Positions 8,238 to 21,660 are shown, numbered from the stretch's first letter. The stretch is 64,000 nucleotides of DNA from Helianthus annuus (GCF_002127325.2 NC_035438.2:146144708-146208707), one strand, 5' to 3'. The notes: generated by a model from the sequence alone, not told the origin. Numbers and translations are program-made.

Positions 8238-10730
8238 ATGGAAATGGTTTTTGATGAACAAGAAAACAATAAGCTTGAAAGCTTGAATAATTGGTATATG
8301 AGAGCTGTAGATACCAATTATAGAAATGTGAGTACGGACATTTGGGTTAAAAGTTTTGAACTTTTCATATGTCAAAAGGATGAAACGTTGAATGAGATGG
8401 AAACACGATTTAAAATTCTAACGGGCAATTTGTGGAGAAAGGGTATTAGAATGTCAAATGATGAACATATTTCGAAATTGACAACTGCATTACCTGCTAA
8501 ATGGGATGAATTCATGGTTGAGCTAAAAAAGAAAGATTTTTTTCAAGAGCTTTATCCACATCAGTTCTTTAATGAGGTTCATGCAGAGTGTCGTAAGGAA
8601 GAAAAGAAAAGGAAGGAATTTTTGTACGAAATAGAAAAGAATTTACAAAAATTGGAATTGGATGTGATTACAGAAATTGATAAGAGAGTTCGGATATGTC
8701 TTGCAACAAAGAGTATTCTGAAATATGATATTAAAAGGAAATGTTATATTGATGAAAGTATGAATCCTTTTGATTTTGTTAAACTCTTTGGTGCAGGAAT
8801 ATACAAGATGGAAAAAGAACAAGATTCAAAGAGTGAAGAATCTGTGAAGAATGACTCTTCAAATTCTATATCAGTGTGTTTCAAATGTGACAACTTGAAG
8901 ACTGATAATGACAAACTTGTCAAAGATGTGGAAAGTTTGAGATTGGAGATCAAGAAGTTGAAAGATGAGAAGCAGACTGATGATAAGCAGATTCTTATTC
9001 TGAAAGAAAATTGTGAGAAACTGAAAGCCGAAAATGACAAACTGTTGGTTGGTTTGAACAATTTGAAATTTGAAAACAAAAGTGAGAAAGAGAAGACAAA
9101 AGTTTTTGAAAAACAGATTAAAAGTTTTGAAATTGAAAAATCAAAAATTGAGAAAGAATTTCAGAATCAAATGAAAATTCTTGAAGATGGGAGAAATGTT
9201 TTTAGTTAAAACAACATTGAAAAACAGAAAATGATAAATTCCCATCTTCAGAAAATTATAAAATTGGAAAAAGAAGGTGAATGTGCTAAAAAGAAGATCA
9301 AAGAGTTGGAAAAAGAGCTTGAAAGCAAAAAGAAATCTTCAGAAGATGAGGATTTCTGGATTAAGCTAGAAAACAAGAATCTGAAAGCAAATGAATCAAA
9401 ATTTCAGGAACAGATAAAAGTATTGAAAAATGAAAAGTCTGTTCTTGAAAATTTGAAGAATGAGAATGAAGAAACAATCAAGACTCATTTTGGGAGAATA
9501 TCTCGGCTTGAAAGTGAAGCTGAGAATTCGAGGAACAAAATTGAGGAACTTGAAAAGAAATTGAAAGGTTTTGTGACTTCATCTGAGTTTTTGAATATTC
9601 CTTGTCCAAAACCGATCAATTCTGTTCCAATAAGTGACAATGTCACAAACTTTTACAATGTCAAAGTTGAAGATTGCGATGAAAAATCTGATGATGTAAA
9701 TGAAAAAATAGAAAAACAAAAATTGTTTTTGAAATTGAAAGAAAAATTTCAGAAAACTGTTCTACAATCGACTGAAAAGGGAGAATGCTCTAAACAAAAA
9801 CCTTTGAAGAAGAAAGTGGAACAAAAACAAAAAGATAAAAATTTGAAAAATGTTCAAAAAGATAATAAAAGTTCATCAGATCGATCATCCAATCGTAGTG
9901 AAAAATCACAAAAATTGAAAAATGAAAACTCAAAAATTGTTGGTAATAAGCGGTGCAGGTCGGACCACAGTGCTCAAAAGCCAAATCCAGCAAACTTGAG
10001 GAAAGAATATCACCAAGCCAAACAATGCTATGATCTAGGCGTTTGGTGTGAAGGTGGTAAATGGTACGATAATAGAGTGTGTTACCGATGCGGTTATCAA
10101 GGACACATTGCTGTTAACTGCCAGAGAAGGAATTTTGAGATGAGGAGATGCTTTAACTGTCAGATCAAAGGTCACATAGCCAGAGATTGCCCAAGGAGAT
10201 CAAATGAAAAATTGAGGGCTAAGTCTTAGAAATTGGCAAAAATTCCAGTCAAAGTCAAGCCCCATGAACAGAAGGTTCTAAAACCTAAAGTTCAAGAACA
10301 GACAATTCAAGAAAAGAAAGTTTAACTTTCACAGGGGCAGAAAGACAGACTGAGGAAAAAGAGGAAGAAGGTGAGAGAGTATCTCGAGAAGATCTTGTCC
10401 TCGGGTTCATCTGTTGATAAAAATAAAAGTTCTGATGAATCGACTCCTTCGAATGCCAAGTCAAGTCAGGCGAATTCATCAGATACAAATCTGAGGACGA
10501 AAGAGGAAAAGAAGAAGATGAAAGGTGTCGGCGATGAATCTGGCTCATCTAAGTCAGACAAGCCACACTCAGGCAATGATTCTGGTTCGTCAAAACCAGA
10601 GGAGCCATTGGTTGAGGTAAAAAAGGAGAATTCTGGTTTAACAATGGATGATGCAAATTTTCCACCATTGTTGAATAAGAATTCGAAATCACCCAAGGAC
10701 TGTCAGGCTTGGGTGAATCTGTTCAAATAA
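8238..10730 (+). pseudogene. gag: Copia-like gag of element B, three in-frame stops
   Basis: One reading frame of 830 codons starts at the ATG at 8238, the first ATG of the frame. It is interrupted by stops at 9207-9209, 10227-10229 and 10323-10325, all in phase, so no frameshift is needed. The N-terminal part resembles plant copia gag (UBN2-type helical region: D-E-T-L-N-E-M-E-T-R-F, then L-T-T-A-L-P-A-K-W-D). A long Lys/Glu-rich coiled coil follows (about residues 220-460). Two CCHC zinc knuckles lie at about 615-628 (CYRCGYQGHIAVNC) and 638-651 (CFNCQIKGHIARDC). The Ser-rich C-terminus ends near D-D-A-N-F-P-P-L, a motif shared with the D gag. No pol domains follow. It would be RNA-binding and capsid-forming if intact. 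Confidence 0.82.
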
Positions 10731-12630
10731 AAAAACCTAACTTGCCGGAGTTCCCAGGTTGGTAAGCGTGGAACATGAATCGTCACATTTCTTGAGAAAT
10801 TTCACTTTGGTGATTTTTCGACTTAAATGTGGTAAATCAGGGACATTAAATTGTACTTGATTTTCTACATATGATTTATGGTAAAACTGAAATCGTCAAA
10901 TCTGTCATGTGTATGAAGAAAACAATGTGATGATTTGTACCCCAATTTTTACAAGTGGTAAAAACAACTAAACTTATTTTCCGGAAAAACCATTCTGATT
11001 AAAACAAACTTGAGTGTTTTGAAATCATTATGGGAAAATAGTTTGTTGTGAGGGGGAGTTCTGATTGTTTACGCCATGTGGATGGAGAATTGATGCGATT
11101 CTCATCAAGTTGTCAAATTTTGTACAGTTTCGTTTCAAATTTTCCCAGAAAATCAAAATTGAAACATATTTTGATTTTAGGGGGAGTAAAAATTTTAAAA
11201 AAATTAGAAAATTTGAAAATGTCAAAAACATTGAAAAATTAAAAACGAGTTTTGGTGCGAATAAGAGGAAATGATAGTACATCAGCTAGACTGACACAGT
11301 ACGCTAAAGATTTGTAATGTATAAATGCAATTAAGCAGTCTCGCTAAAGATGTGCCGGTAGGTTTTCACAGAATTAGTAGATCAGTTTGGGATATTAACA
11401 TAAATTTCACTTGTGTCTACGTGGGGAACACCTCTAGGATATATAGGTAACCCCTGAAATCCTGTTTGAAGGGTCCCGTATTCTGAGATACTAGGTCTTT
11501 ATGCTCAGTGATATCTGGGGTATTATCCCGGGATTTCTGCTGTATGGAAGTACTGAGCTAGTCCCCGGATAATACTTTCTACAAAAAGCTTTGAAATATG
11601 AGCTCGCCCTCAGCAATTTGATTAAACAATAAAATTGATAATCTTTGCTGTTGTAAATAAAAGATCCTCAAAAGGGGACACACCTTAAAGTCGAAGCCGT
11701 CATCTCTCTGCGTATACGGAAGTATCGACCTGAGCTCTCACGGCCCTCGCACATAACCCCTTAACAGATATCAGCTGTGGTATACTCACCTGTAAGACTG
11801 AATACTGGGGTCTGGATACGGGAGTATATACTGAGGTGGGACACATGTAGATGTTTAAGTTTTAAAACACTAATTCAGTATCCCGAACAGGTTGAACATT
11901 TTGTGAGAATTTAAGTGGATCAGAATATCGGCAATCTACGCGAATTGTTTAAAAGCTTAAAATGAAAAAACAGCTTAACGGTGCTAGTGTCTAGTCAGCA
12001 GTTGATATGATCCTCTTGCACGAACTCACAAAAATATGTTTGTATATATTTCATTTCTGCATTTTAATTGATGTTATTGCATTTGTGTTTCATTTTTTGA
12101 AAAATCCAAAAAGATTTTCGACAACTGATGTTGGAGAGCTGAAATTCAAAATCTCAAAGGCTAAACAAGATGAACAGTTGGTTTGGTTAAAGTGATTTGA
12201 AATGGTTAATCAGATTTTGGAAAGTTTAATAAATTGTTAAATGTGAATAATTCTTGAATATTCTTAAATGATTAGTTGATTCATTAAGATTGAATCACAA
12301 TTGTGTTTGTTTGTGATAGATTGTTTGAGTTGTGCAGGTTTCTGATCCTGTTGCTACGGAAAGCCAGGAGATACATCAGAACCTGAGAAGAAGGTTAGAC
12401 CGATAAAGCCAGGAGTTGATTTCAATGGTGATAATAAATCCCAGACGGCGATCCCAGCATGATGATAGGGGGAGTCTGATGAAAGTTAGAGCCAGAGAAA
12501 AATCCAGGTACATGATTCCAGGAGGAAGTTCCTGAAGAAGATATGATTCCAGGAGGAATTCCTGAAGAAGACCGATCAAGATTGATGAGCTGTCAATGTT
12601 TGAAGACTCTCACTGAAGATTCCGTCAACA
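10731..12630 (+). other. 3' non-coding internal region of element B
   Basis: About 1.9 kb without a credible ORF occupies the position where pol would lie. Segments around 10742-11080 and 11270-11600 are clearly related to family D, and the 11270-11600 part also to copia remnant Z (56180-56530): GATAGTACATCAGC, GATGTRCCRGTAGG and GTGGGGAAC. GGGGGAGT purine tracts occur near 11052, 11180 and 12467. Confidence 0.7.
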
Positions 12631-12644
12631 TTCAAGGGGGTGTC
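12631..12644 (+). other. Polypurine tract of element B
   Basis: TTCAAGGGGGTGTC lies directly before the 3' LTR, the expected place for priming plus-strand DNA. Confidence 0.7.
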
Positions 12645-13082
12645 TGTTGGTGCAGTTGTCTGTCGACTACATCTTAGTTCGAGTCTTAGGCTAGGGCTGA
12701 TTGTATAGTGAACGGAAATCGAGAAATCATGTAATAGATAGGATCGCTTATGTGTCATATCAGGAGGTCCGCTTATATGACACTTATATAGGTTCGCTCA
12801 TCTGACATGATGATAGGTCCGCTTATATGGACATGTCCATATAAACGAACCCATAAGCCTATATATAGGGGTCATTATGAGCGGTTCTAGTAGCAGTGTG
12901 TGTGCATGTAAAGGCGAAGCCCTGCCATTTTGTCTCCAGAACTTGTATATTGTCAACAGATCAATAAACGAGACGTTAAATAGTGAAATCAAGCTATACG
13001 AAGACCGAATCAATGAATTCCGCCTCTGATTATGTCTAAGCACTCTTCTGATCGACTCGTCAGGTCGTATAACGATCCTACA
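12645..13082 (+). repeat. 3' LTR of element B
   Basis: 438 bp, same ends and motifs as the 5' copy and followed by TSD ATGTT. The low divergence between the copies suggests a fairly recent insertion. Confidence 0.9.
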
Positions 13083-15231
13083 ATGTTTGTTTATTTGTGT
13101 TTGATGTTTTTCATGTTTTGACTTTTATTAAATTTCAAACTCTATATCGCTTTCTGGAGAATTATACGCAAACTGGTGCGTAAACGTAATCAGTTAAATG
13201 CAACAAATACTCCGGAATATGAATTTATGCTTAACATACCTTAAATAACCTTTACATAACTTAGAAATAAGTTTTGAAGGCTTTGGTATGGCAAAATCTA
13301 GTTTATTCGCTTACAGGGACTAAAATTGACAAACTGCGAAAGTATGCCAATCTGAACTGTAACGAACATTCCAGAACATGATCATAAGTTAAACACACCT
13401 TAAATATCCTTTACATAGCTTAGAAATAAGCTTTGAGGGGTTCGGTGTGCTAAAATAAACATTATGCTCATTCAGGGACTAAAAGCGTCAAAAAGTGCAT
13501 AAGTTTGCATTTTCGCGCATAACTTACGTTCTGAATACATCCGGACACCCAAAAATTTATGTAAGCATTAAAATATTTTATTTTAGTGTTTGGCATGAGA
13601 AAAATCCATTCGTCGCGCAATTTGGATCGTTTTTCGCGCATTCCGTCGTAATTAAGCAAATAACGTGATCGTACGACCAAACGAACCGACATCCGAAATA
13701 TTTTTGAGCATGTTTTGAGTTCCCTACACTTTAACTTCATTTTAGAGCCTTGAAATGAGGTTAACGGGGCTTAAACGTGCCAAAAATGGGCCAAAATACA
13801 TGTTTCTGAAGTGCAGGGACTAAACTGCAATTTCTGAATAGTCAGCCAAGCGGGCCGCGTAAGCCCATATGCATATCTCAAGCGGGCCGCATGAGAGGCC
13901 CAGTAACAGAAAACTAAATTCTTGAAACAGCAGCTGGTATTCGTTGAACTTGGACATGTTTTTGATCAATCTAGGGGCAAATTTTGATGGTTTTTAGCTA
14001 CCTCTTGTATTGTAAAACAATGGGCACAAGTGGAGGGCCAAGATGAAAGCTCGATTATCGAGAAACGATCTTAACGGTTCTACCATCTCTATAAATACCC
14101 AACCCAACTTCATTCATTTCCCACATTAAATCTGATTCAAAGCCTTCTAAGTGGAAGTGTATACTTCCTACCTGAAAGCGAATCGGGTTAAATCTTGCGG
14201 GGACCTTCTGTAAGTATTCTTTCGCGTTTTTCATTCGTTTTAGCGTTAAAGTCAAACTGTGTTTGACTTTCTGCATTGACCAGTTTATGGTCAACGCGAA
14301 GTTCGTTTGAACTTCATAACGTGAGCGTAATCACGATGGTTATAGTCCCTAGTGACTATACCTACTGATTACCACGTTATCTAGGCTCAGTGGCGAGTCG
14401 TAGTTTCGGCCAAAATGCGTTTTCTCGCGTATTTTGTAACCAAACTACTCTAGGGTATTAAAACCGTTTGTTTTAAAACCAAACCTGTTTTCTAACATTA
14501 CTAAATATGTTCTAGCATGTTTAGCTCGTCGCTTTTAGATTTGTGCTTGTTTAGGGTCGTAAAGGTAAGCGATCTAATCAATCGCTTATGCTTTCGAACC
14601 CGACCCATTTGGTCGATCATTAGGATCCGACCAAACACTTTAGATGACCATAGTTGTATAGGGAACAACCTTCCGAGGTTATACCTTATGGTCACATCGT
14701 TTAATTAGTTGTATGATAAGTAGTTCTTATGCCTTAGGTAAATTACCAAAATACCCTTTTTACGCTAAAATTCATTTTAAGCCTATGTAACATAATTTTT
14801 GGTATCTAAACTGATGTAACAATAATATTAAACATGTTAAGGCATATCTTGCTTGTCATAGGGCTAGTTAGGCATTCCGAACGCGTTTTACGCGAACGAC
14901 GCGTTAAAGTAGCATAAGCTACCTAAACGGGTCAAAAGCACTTAGGATAGGTTTTGTTTTAGTACATAGGCTTTGTCAAACCATATTACATAAGTTCCCA
15001 TACTTATTTGGTTTACAAACCCTCGTACTACCCGATCCTCCGATAGGTCCGTTTATTAATGTAGATACCTATATAGGTGCCGTTTAATTCCGTGATCTTC
15101 TAGCATTGGTTGGTGCTTATCCTACGACTTCTAAGAAATCTCAAGTGAGTACATGGACCCCTCTTTTACTGTTTTCCAAACATTTTGGGGTGAAACACAT
15201 GTGCCTACTTGTTACTTTCGTGCTTTCTTGC
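13083..15231 (+). repeat. 5' LTR of element A, middle segment
   Basis: Matches 3' LTR segments 35740-36019 and 39331-41010, with the 3' LTR interrupted there by solo LTR H. TATAAATA at 14090-14097 is the likely U3 promoter. Short ORFs on both strands here recur in all related LTRs and look non-coding. The segment ends in CTTGC (15227-15231), the target of the D array. Confidence 0.9.
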
Positions 15232-15776
15232 TGTAGGATCGTTTGGAGACCCGAACGAGTCAATCAGAGGTTTTCTCCTTGAATTCAGGTGCGGAAAACA
15301 AGAAAACAAGGTAGAAATAGACTAGATATCACTTTTAACTGTTTTTCTATTGATTTGATAACAATTACAGCACGTTCTCGATCCGGCAGCACTTCGGTAC
15401 GAGATTCGGACAGACCCTTTCAACTGAAATCGCTCCAGAGATATTTATAGACCTCTTGGACCGCTTATTGGACATGCCCAATAAGCGGTTTAAAACTTGA
15501 CAGTTCGAGCGATCCAGCACAACAAATATTCGAGCGGGTCCAACTTATAAGTCCAATGAGCGGTCCAACATGATGTCCAATGAGCGGTCCATGTTGATTG
15601 TCCTTCGAGCGGACCAGCTAGTCCGCTCGAGCGACCCAAGCTCCAAATGGTCCTATAAGCGGCCCAACAACTAAAACTATACAATTTACATAGTTTCTCG
15701 TATAAAGTGCCCAGATCTAACGTTCTAAGATTCTGACTCGATACAAGACGTAATCAGCAGATGAAGTGCACCAACA
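15232..15776 (-). repeat. D LTR 1 (outer 3' LTR in element orientation)
   Basis: Begins TGTAGGATCGTT and ends TGCACCAACA on the plus strand. On the minus strand U3 spans the right-hand part with about ten GRWYCGCT-type motifs (15461-15665), followed by TATAAATA (15442-15449). Confidence 0.92.
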
Positions 15777-15786
15777 AACTCCCCCT
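15777..15786 (-). other. Polypurine tract of D unit 1
   Basis: AACTCCCCCT on the plus strand is AGGGGGAGTT on the element strand, immediately before the 3' LTR. The identical tract of unit 2 is at 22397-22406. Confidence 0.75.
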
Positions 15787-17613
15787 CAGATGTTGATGGA
15801 GTCGATTATCGAGTCACACAAATGCTGTCAACATATCTTCAGTCTTGATCAGTCTTCGGGCTTCTCTTTCTCAATCTTCAAACTCCCCCTCTCGATTTGC
15901 TGGCATTCATTTGTTCTTCAGCAACATCTTCAGGATCATCGTTTAACTTTTCTGCATACACTCTACCACAGAGTAAATTTCTTCACATATAAATTCTAAA
16001 CATATAAACTTGCACCAATCCAGATTATCAATCAGAACAACTCCAGATATAATGATGAACCATTTGAAGGTTAGGTTATAAAACATTTAATTTCACACAA
16101 ACACTTCCCCTCAAGTATTGCTCATCATGTTTAGCACTCGGAATTTTGAAAATCAGCTATCCAACATCAGTTGTCGAAAATCTTTTTGAATTTTCAAAAA
16201 TTTATGCTAAAACACACCAAAAATCTTTTTGTATTTTTTCTGAAAGAGAAATAAAAATGCAGAAACAGAAAATATTTACAAACAATATTTTTGTGAGTTC
16301 GTGCAAGAGAATCATATCAGTTTTGAGACAAATCACCAACACCGTTAAGCTTTAAACATACTCAGTTCTAAACAATTTACCTAGATTGTCAGTATGTTTG
16401 TCCACTTAAATCTTCACACAAATTTCAATCGATTCGAGATACGATATTAATGTTTTAGAGACTTAAACTTAATTGTGTATCACTCCACTTGAATATACTC
16501 CCGTATCCAGATCCCAAATATTCAGTCTTACAGGTGAGTATACCACAGATGATATCTGTAAAGGGGTTAAATGCGAAACCGTGAGAGCTCAGGTCAGAAC
16601 TTCCGTTCAGCAGAGAGATGACGGCTCGACTTTTGGTGGGTCCCTTTTAGAGGATCTTTTTGCATTTCAACAGCAGCGACTATCAATTTTATTGTTTCAT
16701 CAGCATGCTGAGGGCGGCGCTTTTTCAAGCATTTGCAGAAAGTATTATCCGGGGACTAGGTCAGTACTTCCATACAGCAGAAGTCCCGGGATAATACCCC
16801 AGATATCACTGAGTATAAAGACCTAGTATCTCAGAATACAGGACCTTTCAAACAAGATTTCGGGGGTTACCCATATATCCAAGAATAGTTACCCACGAAT
16901 TAAGCAAGTTTGATTTAGGTTTATATCTCGTTTCAATTTACTAAATGTATGAAAATCTACTGACACATCCGCAGTAAGATTTGTTTATCACATTTTGACT
17001 TTCCAATTCTTTAGCGTGTTGTGATAGTCCACTGATGTACTATCATTTCCTCTTTTGTGCAACAAAAACTCATTTTTGATTTATCATGTTTTTGGCTTTT
17101 TCAAATTTTCTGATGTTTTTGGATTTTCTCTAAAAATTCTTACTCCCCCTAAAATTCAAATACATCTAATGAAAATTGAAAACAAACTATACAGAACGTG
17201 ACAACTGATATCGAATCTCCTCAATTCGCCATTCACTAGGCATAAACAATCAGAACTCCCCCTATCAACAAACTATTTTCCCATTTAGATTTCAAAACAC
17301 TTAAGTTTGTTTTAATCAAAATGGTTTTTCCGGAAAATAAGTTTGATTGATTTTATCACTTGTAAATTATCAAGTATTCGGGGTGTGGTTCATCATTGTC
17401 TTCCAATCACTTGTAGGAAAATACAAGTACAACTGAATGTCCTTGATTTACCATTTGCAGTTCAGAAATTTCTGTACCACTTGTAAGACATTCACAAACA
17501 CAACCAAACCTCTTTACCGTTTTTATGATTGACGTTACCGAATAAAATTATGAGAAAGATGCCGATTCATGCTCCACGCTTACCAACCTGGGAGCTCCGG
17601 CAAGTCCTGAGAC
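15787..17613 (-). other. 3' non-coding internal region of D unit 1
   Basis: About 1.8 kb without credible genes. It aligns with the equivalent region of element B and partly with copia remnant Z. Additional GGGGGAGT tracts occur at about 17143-17150 and 17255-17262 (as ACTCCCCC on the plus strand). A few substitutions and small indels distinguish it from the unit 2 copy at 22407-24236. Confidence 0.7.
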
Positions 17614-20600
17614 TTACTGTTCGAAATATGTACCATCCCAGTCACAAACCAGGGATGGTTCAACTTTTTCCTTCTTTGTCTTCTTCTCATAGAATTCTTT
17701 AACCCCTTTGACTTTTCGATCAATCATTTTGCCAAAGATATGTTTTACCATGGGGTTAAATACCTTCTCAGCATCAAATTCCTGTTCATCATGATAAAAT
17801 TGATTAGAAATCTCAACTTTACCAATCTTCTTCTTGTAATTTTCAGCCCGAAGTGATGGAAACTCATCATCATCAACACTCGGAACTGAGTTTTCAACCT
17901 TTTCATCAGCTTCACATTTTGATACAACCTGTGGCTCCACTGATTTTGTGGAATCAGTTTCATCGCCTGAAGATAGCTCCTCTGATTTCGAACTATCAGA
18001 ATCATTGCTAGAGCTTTCATTACCTCTCTTCACAACCCATTTTTGTTTGTTTGATTTGACTTTCTTCTTGTAAAACCTGTTTGAACTCTCACCAATTTCA
18101 AAAATTGAATCTTTGAACAACTTTGTTCTATCAAGTGGTGATTCAAACGCATACACCTTTTCTGAAATTTTACGAAAAACTCCCTGTGTAGATTGTATCG
18201 CCTGAGAACAATCTTTGGCGATATGTCCAACTTTGTTGCACTTGAAACAGGTTCTCGAGTCTTTCTTTTGTTCAGCTTGTTTCTTCTTCCAAAATTCACT
18301 GTTCTTTTCTCTCCAGAAACTTGTCTTTTCTTCTTCATCAGTAGATGTGCCTGAAACAAATGACATTTTGGACTTAAAATCACGAACATATTTTTCATTT
18401 TTCTGTTTTTCAGTAGGAATAAAACCTAATCCTTTCTTTTTAAAATTACCGCTATGGTTTGATCTCTTTTGGAAACCAGAACCAGAACTGTACTTCTTTT
18501 TCTTGTTTAATCTCTGTTGTACTCTAGAGGTGTATTTTTTAGGTTTTTCATTAAAACATAAGTCTTTAATTTCAGCAATATTAATTTCTGTGATTTTGAA
18601 AACTTTGTTTATCAATTCAGTTTTGACACCCCTTAATGGAAATTCCTCATCAGAATATAATTTGTCCGAATTCTTCAAAGTATAAGCAACTTTAAACAAT
18701 CCATCATCCAAATTAGATTTTGATAACAGGAATTTTCTATCATAAACCAATTTTCCCTGTTTTTCTGTTTGACTCGGAGCTTTTGACTCAGATTTTGATT
18801 CTGACGCGGACTCCGACTTTGACTCTTCACTGTCATCACTATCTAACACATGATCCACAACTTTCTTCATCAATTGAGACTGTTGATCAGTGTCAGATGA
18901 TGTAAACACAACATCAATACTTTCTGGAAGATTAACCGACGACTCTGACTCCCACTGTAAATTTGTAGCCTTTTTGACTCTTTCATCGTTAGGATGTCTA
19001 GGCAAATATCCGTTTTCCAGTGGAGGTGGACATCTGTTATAACTAACACCTTTCTTCTTACCAGATGAAGTCTTTTCAGTATCCTTCTTCCTGTCACTCT
19101 TCTTCTTGTCAGCATTCTTTTCTCCAACACTCACTTCAGCTGCCTTTCTTGAGTTGACTCATCTTCTTCCCAGACCTTCATGCTTTCAACAGTCGGATAG
19201 ATCCTGTCAATCACATAGGAAGTACATGAGTAACTTTTCAATAAACGATTCACTCGTTCTGTTTCGATTCGTTGCAGCTCAAGTTTTTGTTCTAACGCAG
19301 CACACTTTTCAATATAGTTGTTTACAACTTTTTGTTTTGTCATGAATGCTCCCTGAAGAGTTCTCATCGCAACTGCTTGTTCTTCACTCGTTTGATCGTA
19401 CTGATTCATTGTCTTGTTCAGCACATCATAAGACTCCTTCAGTCTGTTTAAGTTGTTAATCAACGTGCTGTTCTGCTTTTTCACAATCTCAAAGTTTTCA
19501 CACTTCACCTGAGTTTCTTTCGCATCAACTTTTTCATCAATCTTGAATTTTTGCACTTCTGTCATCTTTTTCTTTCTCATCACTTGCACTTCTTCATCAT
19601 CACTACTCATCAACGACCCTTCTTCATCATCACTACTAACCGGCGTTTTGATCTTCTTCTTTTTCTTCTCCTTCTTGACCCTATCATCTTCACTCTCACT
19701 CTCAGCAACCAACTTCATATCAGCTCTGTATTTTCTTGCCCAATATTCTGTATCATCATCACTATCATCTTCAATCTTTGCAGCAAAAGCAGTATAAGCT
19801 GTAGTTTGATCAGGAACATAATCATCCCAAGTGAACTTTGCCCAGCTAAAACCTTCTGCAAGCTTTTCATCTTCTTGATCAATCAAATAAGCTTTTTTTT
19901 TTTCCGGTATCTTCAATCACATCTCTTCCATGTGCAGTCTGAGCTTGATGCTTTTGTTGTTGAGATGATTGACCAACTTGGTGATAAATGGCTTTGCGAT
20001 AGTAATCGTTGTTGTTGTTGAATGGATTTTGAGCTCCACTTGCTTCTCGGTTTGTGCACTCCCTCTTGAAGTGTCCTTTTTCCCTGCACCGAAAACAAGT
20101 GACTTTAGATTTATCAAAACCTAAAGTAGAAACGTTCGCATCACGAAGATCATCTCTCCCCGTGATTTGTTTGAACTTCTCAGCTCTCCGTAAAACACTA
20201 GCCAAACACCATTTTATGTCCATTAGCTCCATCTCTTCAGCATCTATCTGGTCGTAGTCTTCTTTGGTTAGCATTGGATTTCCGATACGACCTGCAACAA
20301 AACAAGTATAAGATTCCAAAACCATTCCTAATAAAGACATTTGGTTTTTGGCAATATCCTCAGAATAATCTTGATCATTCTCAAGATTCAGTACAATGTT
20401 ACACTGTAACTTTTTCCCATTCTTAGTTGCTGAGATGTTTGGATCGAAAGATGAAAATGGAGTAAAGCTGGTTTTGCTGCTTGATCCAGATGATGGGCTT
20501 TCAGATACACTCTTGGCACTCATCCCCGTCACAATCTTTGGAGATGAATTCGATGATTTTTCATTAACTCCAGCTTTGTAATATAACCCGACATCTTGTT

Positions 20601-21330
20601 CACCATCGAAGTCTCTCATTCTGATCACTTTACGCTGCTCCATTTCATAAGCTTCTATCTTTTCAATGAATTTGCTAAGTGTCAAACTGTTAAAACCCTT
20701 TTTGTTTCTAAGCATCAACAAGTATGTCCCCCAACTCTCATATGGCAAGGCATCAGCAAGTTTTTCGATTAACTCCTCATTGCTCTTCTGAATACTTAAT
20801 CTTTTCATACTAGCAAGCAAATTGCAATATCGTTCAATGAGCTCTTTTGTGCTTTCATTCTTTTTCTGATGGAACAGATCAAACTCTTTCTTTAGAAGCG
20901 ACTTTTTGCTTTTAATCATTTCATCACTTCCTTTAAATTTTGAACTTAATGCTTTCCAGATTGAGTAAGATGTTCCACTGTGCTGTAGCAGAACCATGAT
21001 ATCTTCTTTCACTGCCTGTTGAAGAAGACTTAGCATCATTTTCTCATTTTTGTACTTCTTCCTCTCATCTGCTCTAAGATCTTTGATTGGAACTGGCTCT
21101 TCATCATCATTCATTGGTCTGATATACTTTGTCTCGACACATTCCCAAGCATCAAGATAATTAGCTTGCACCCAATTCTCAAACCGACCTTCCCAATGTT
21201 GAAATTCCTCAATGCTCATTAACTTGGGAGGTTTTTGCATCGTTCCGGTTTCGTTTTCAAGCATTGTGGTTTGAATAGCAGTGATTGGTGTACTTGGTGT
21301 AGCGAACGCGTTATAGAAATCCTCGTCCAT
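17614..21330 (-). pseudogene. gag: D unit 1 gag, frameshifted twice
   Basis: Nearly identical to the intact gag of unit 2 (24237-27953) but split into three frames. A T-run at 19893-19903 has 11 T against 10 in unit 2, a +1 shift after the first zinc knuckle. One T is missing near 19145 (CCTTTC against CCTTTTC), a -1 shift. The N-terminal part alone, from the ATG at 21330, would still give the helical gag core and first CCHC knuckle. The second knuckle is in the separated C-terminal frame. Homopolymer changes are also typical sequencing errors, so this needs read support. Confidence 0.85.
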
Positions 21331-21366
21331 GTTCGAATATTGAAACAACACTACAAACAGCTTTAA

Positions 21367-21660
21367 AAGCGGTTCACGAATATAAAGTGACACAAAATCG
21401 GCCCAATATGATGTCAGAAAAGCGAACCAGAAAAACCGAATAAGCGATCCAAGACAATTTCAGAAAAGCGATCCAAGATTATCCAGAAAAGCGATCCAAG
21501 TGCTTGTTCGAATAAGCGGTCCACAGATAAACCAGATAAGCGGTCCAGAAAATGACTTTCGAGCGGTCCACAGATAATCGACCGAATGAGCGATCCACAA
21601 ACTGTTCGTAAAAGCGATCCAAATATGTTCGAAAAAGCGGACCAGCCAATCGGACCTGTT
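21367..21660 (-). repeat. Leader array of GRWYCGCT motifs, D unit 1
   Basis: About eleven copies of AGCGRWYC on the plus strand (GRWYCGCT on the element strand), spaced about 20-40 bp, lie between PBS and gag. This is the same motif and location as in element B. Confidence 0.85.

Larger units (their letters stand above)
7206..13082 (+). mobile_element. Gag-only copia-like LTR element B (TR-GAG type)
   Basis: A 5.9-kb element bounded by TSD ATGTT (7201-7205 and 13083-13087). The LTRs (7206-7642 and 12645-13082) begin TGTTGGTGCAG and end AACGATCCTACA, differing by about six substitutions and one indel. The internal region has an initiator-Met tRNA PBS, a motif-rich leader, one gag frame with three stops, a long 3' non-coding segment and a polypurine tract. 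No protease, integrase, RT or RNase H is present, so it depends on another element for mobility. It shares LTR ends, motif arrays and the 3' internal region with family D. Confidence 0.88.

Noticed and set aside
14501..14708. Recurrent 60-70-codon ORFs on both strands in LTRs (also 37567-37833, 40479-40686)
   Set aside because: They recur only because the LTRs are repeated. No start context, no known domain and both strands open.
15490..15684. 64-residue Trp-rich ORF repeated in each D LTR (also 22110, 28733)
   Set aside because: Overlaps the U3 motif array. The apparent W/S/G periodicity is a by-product of the AGCGGWCC repeats.
18215..18685. 156-residue plus-strand ORF (also 24838-25308, 19551-20021)
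   Set aside because: Antisense shadow of D gag, made open by its Lys/Glu-rich codons.
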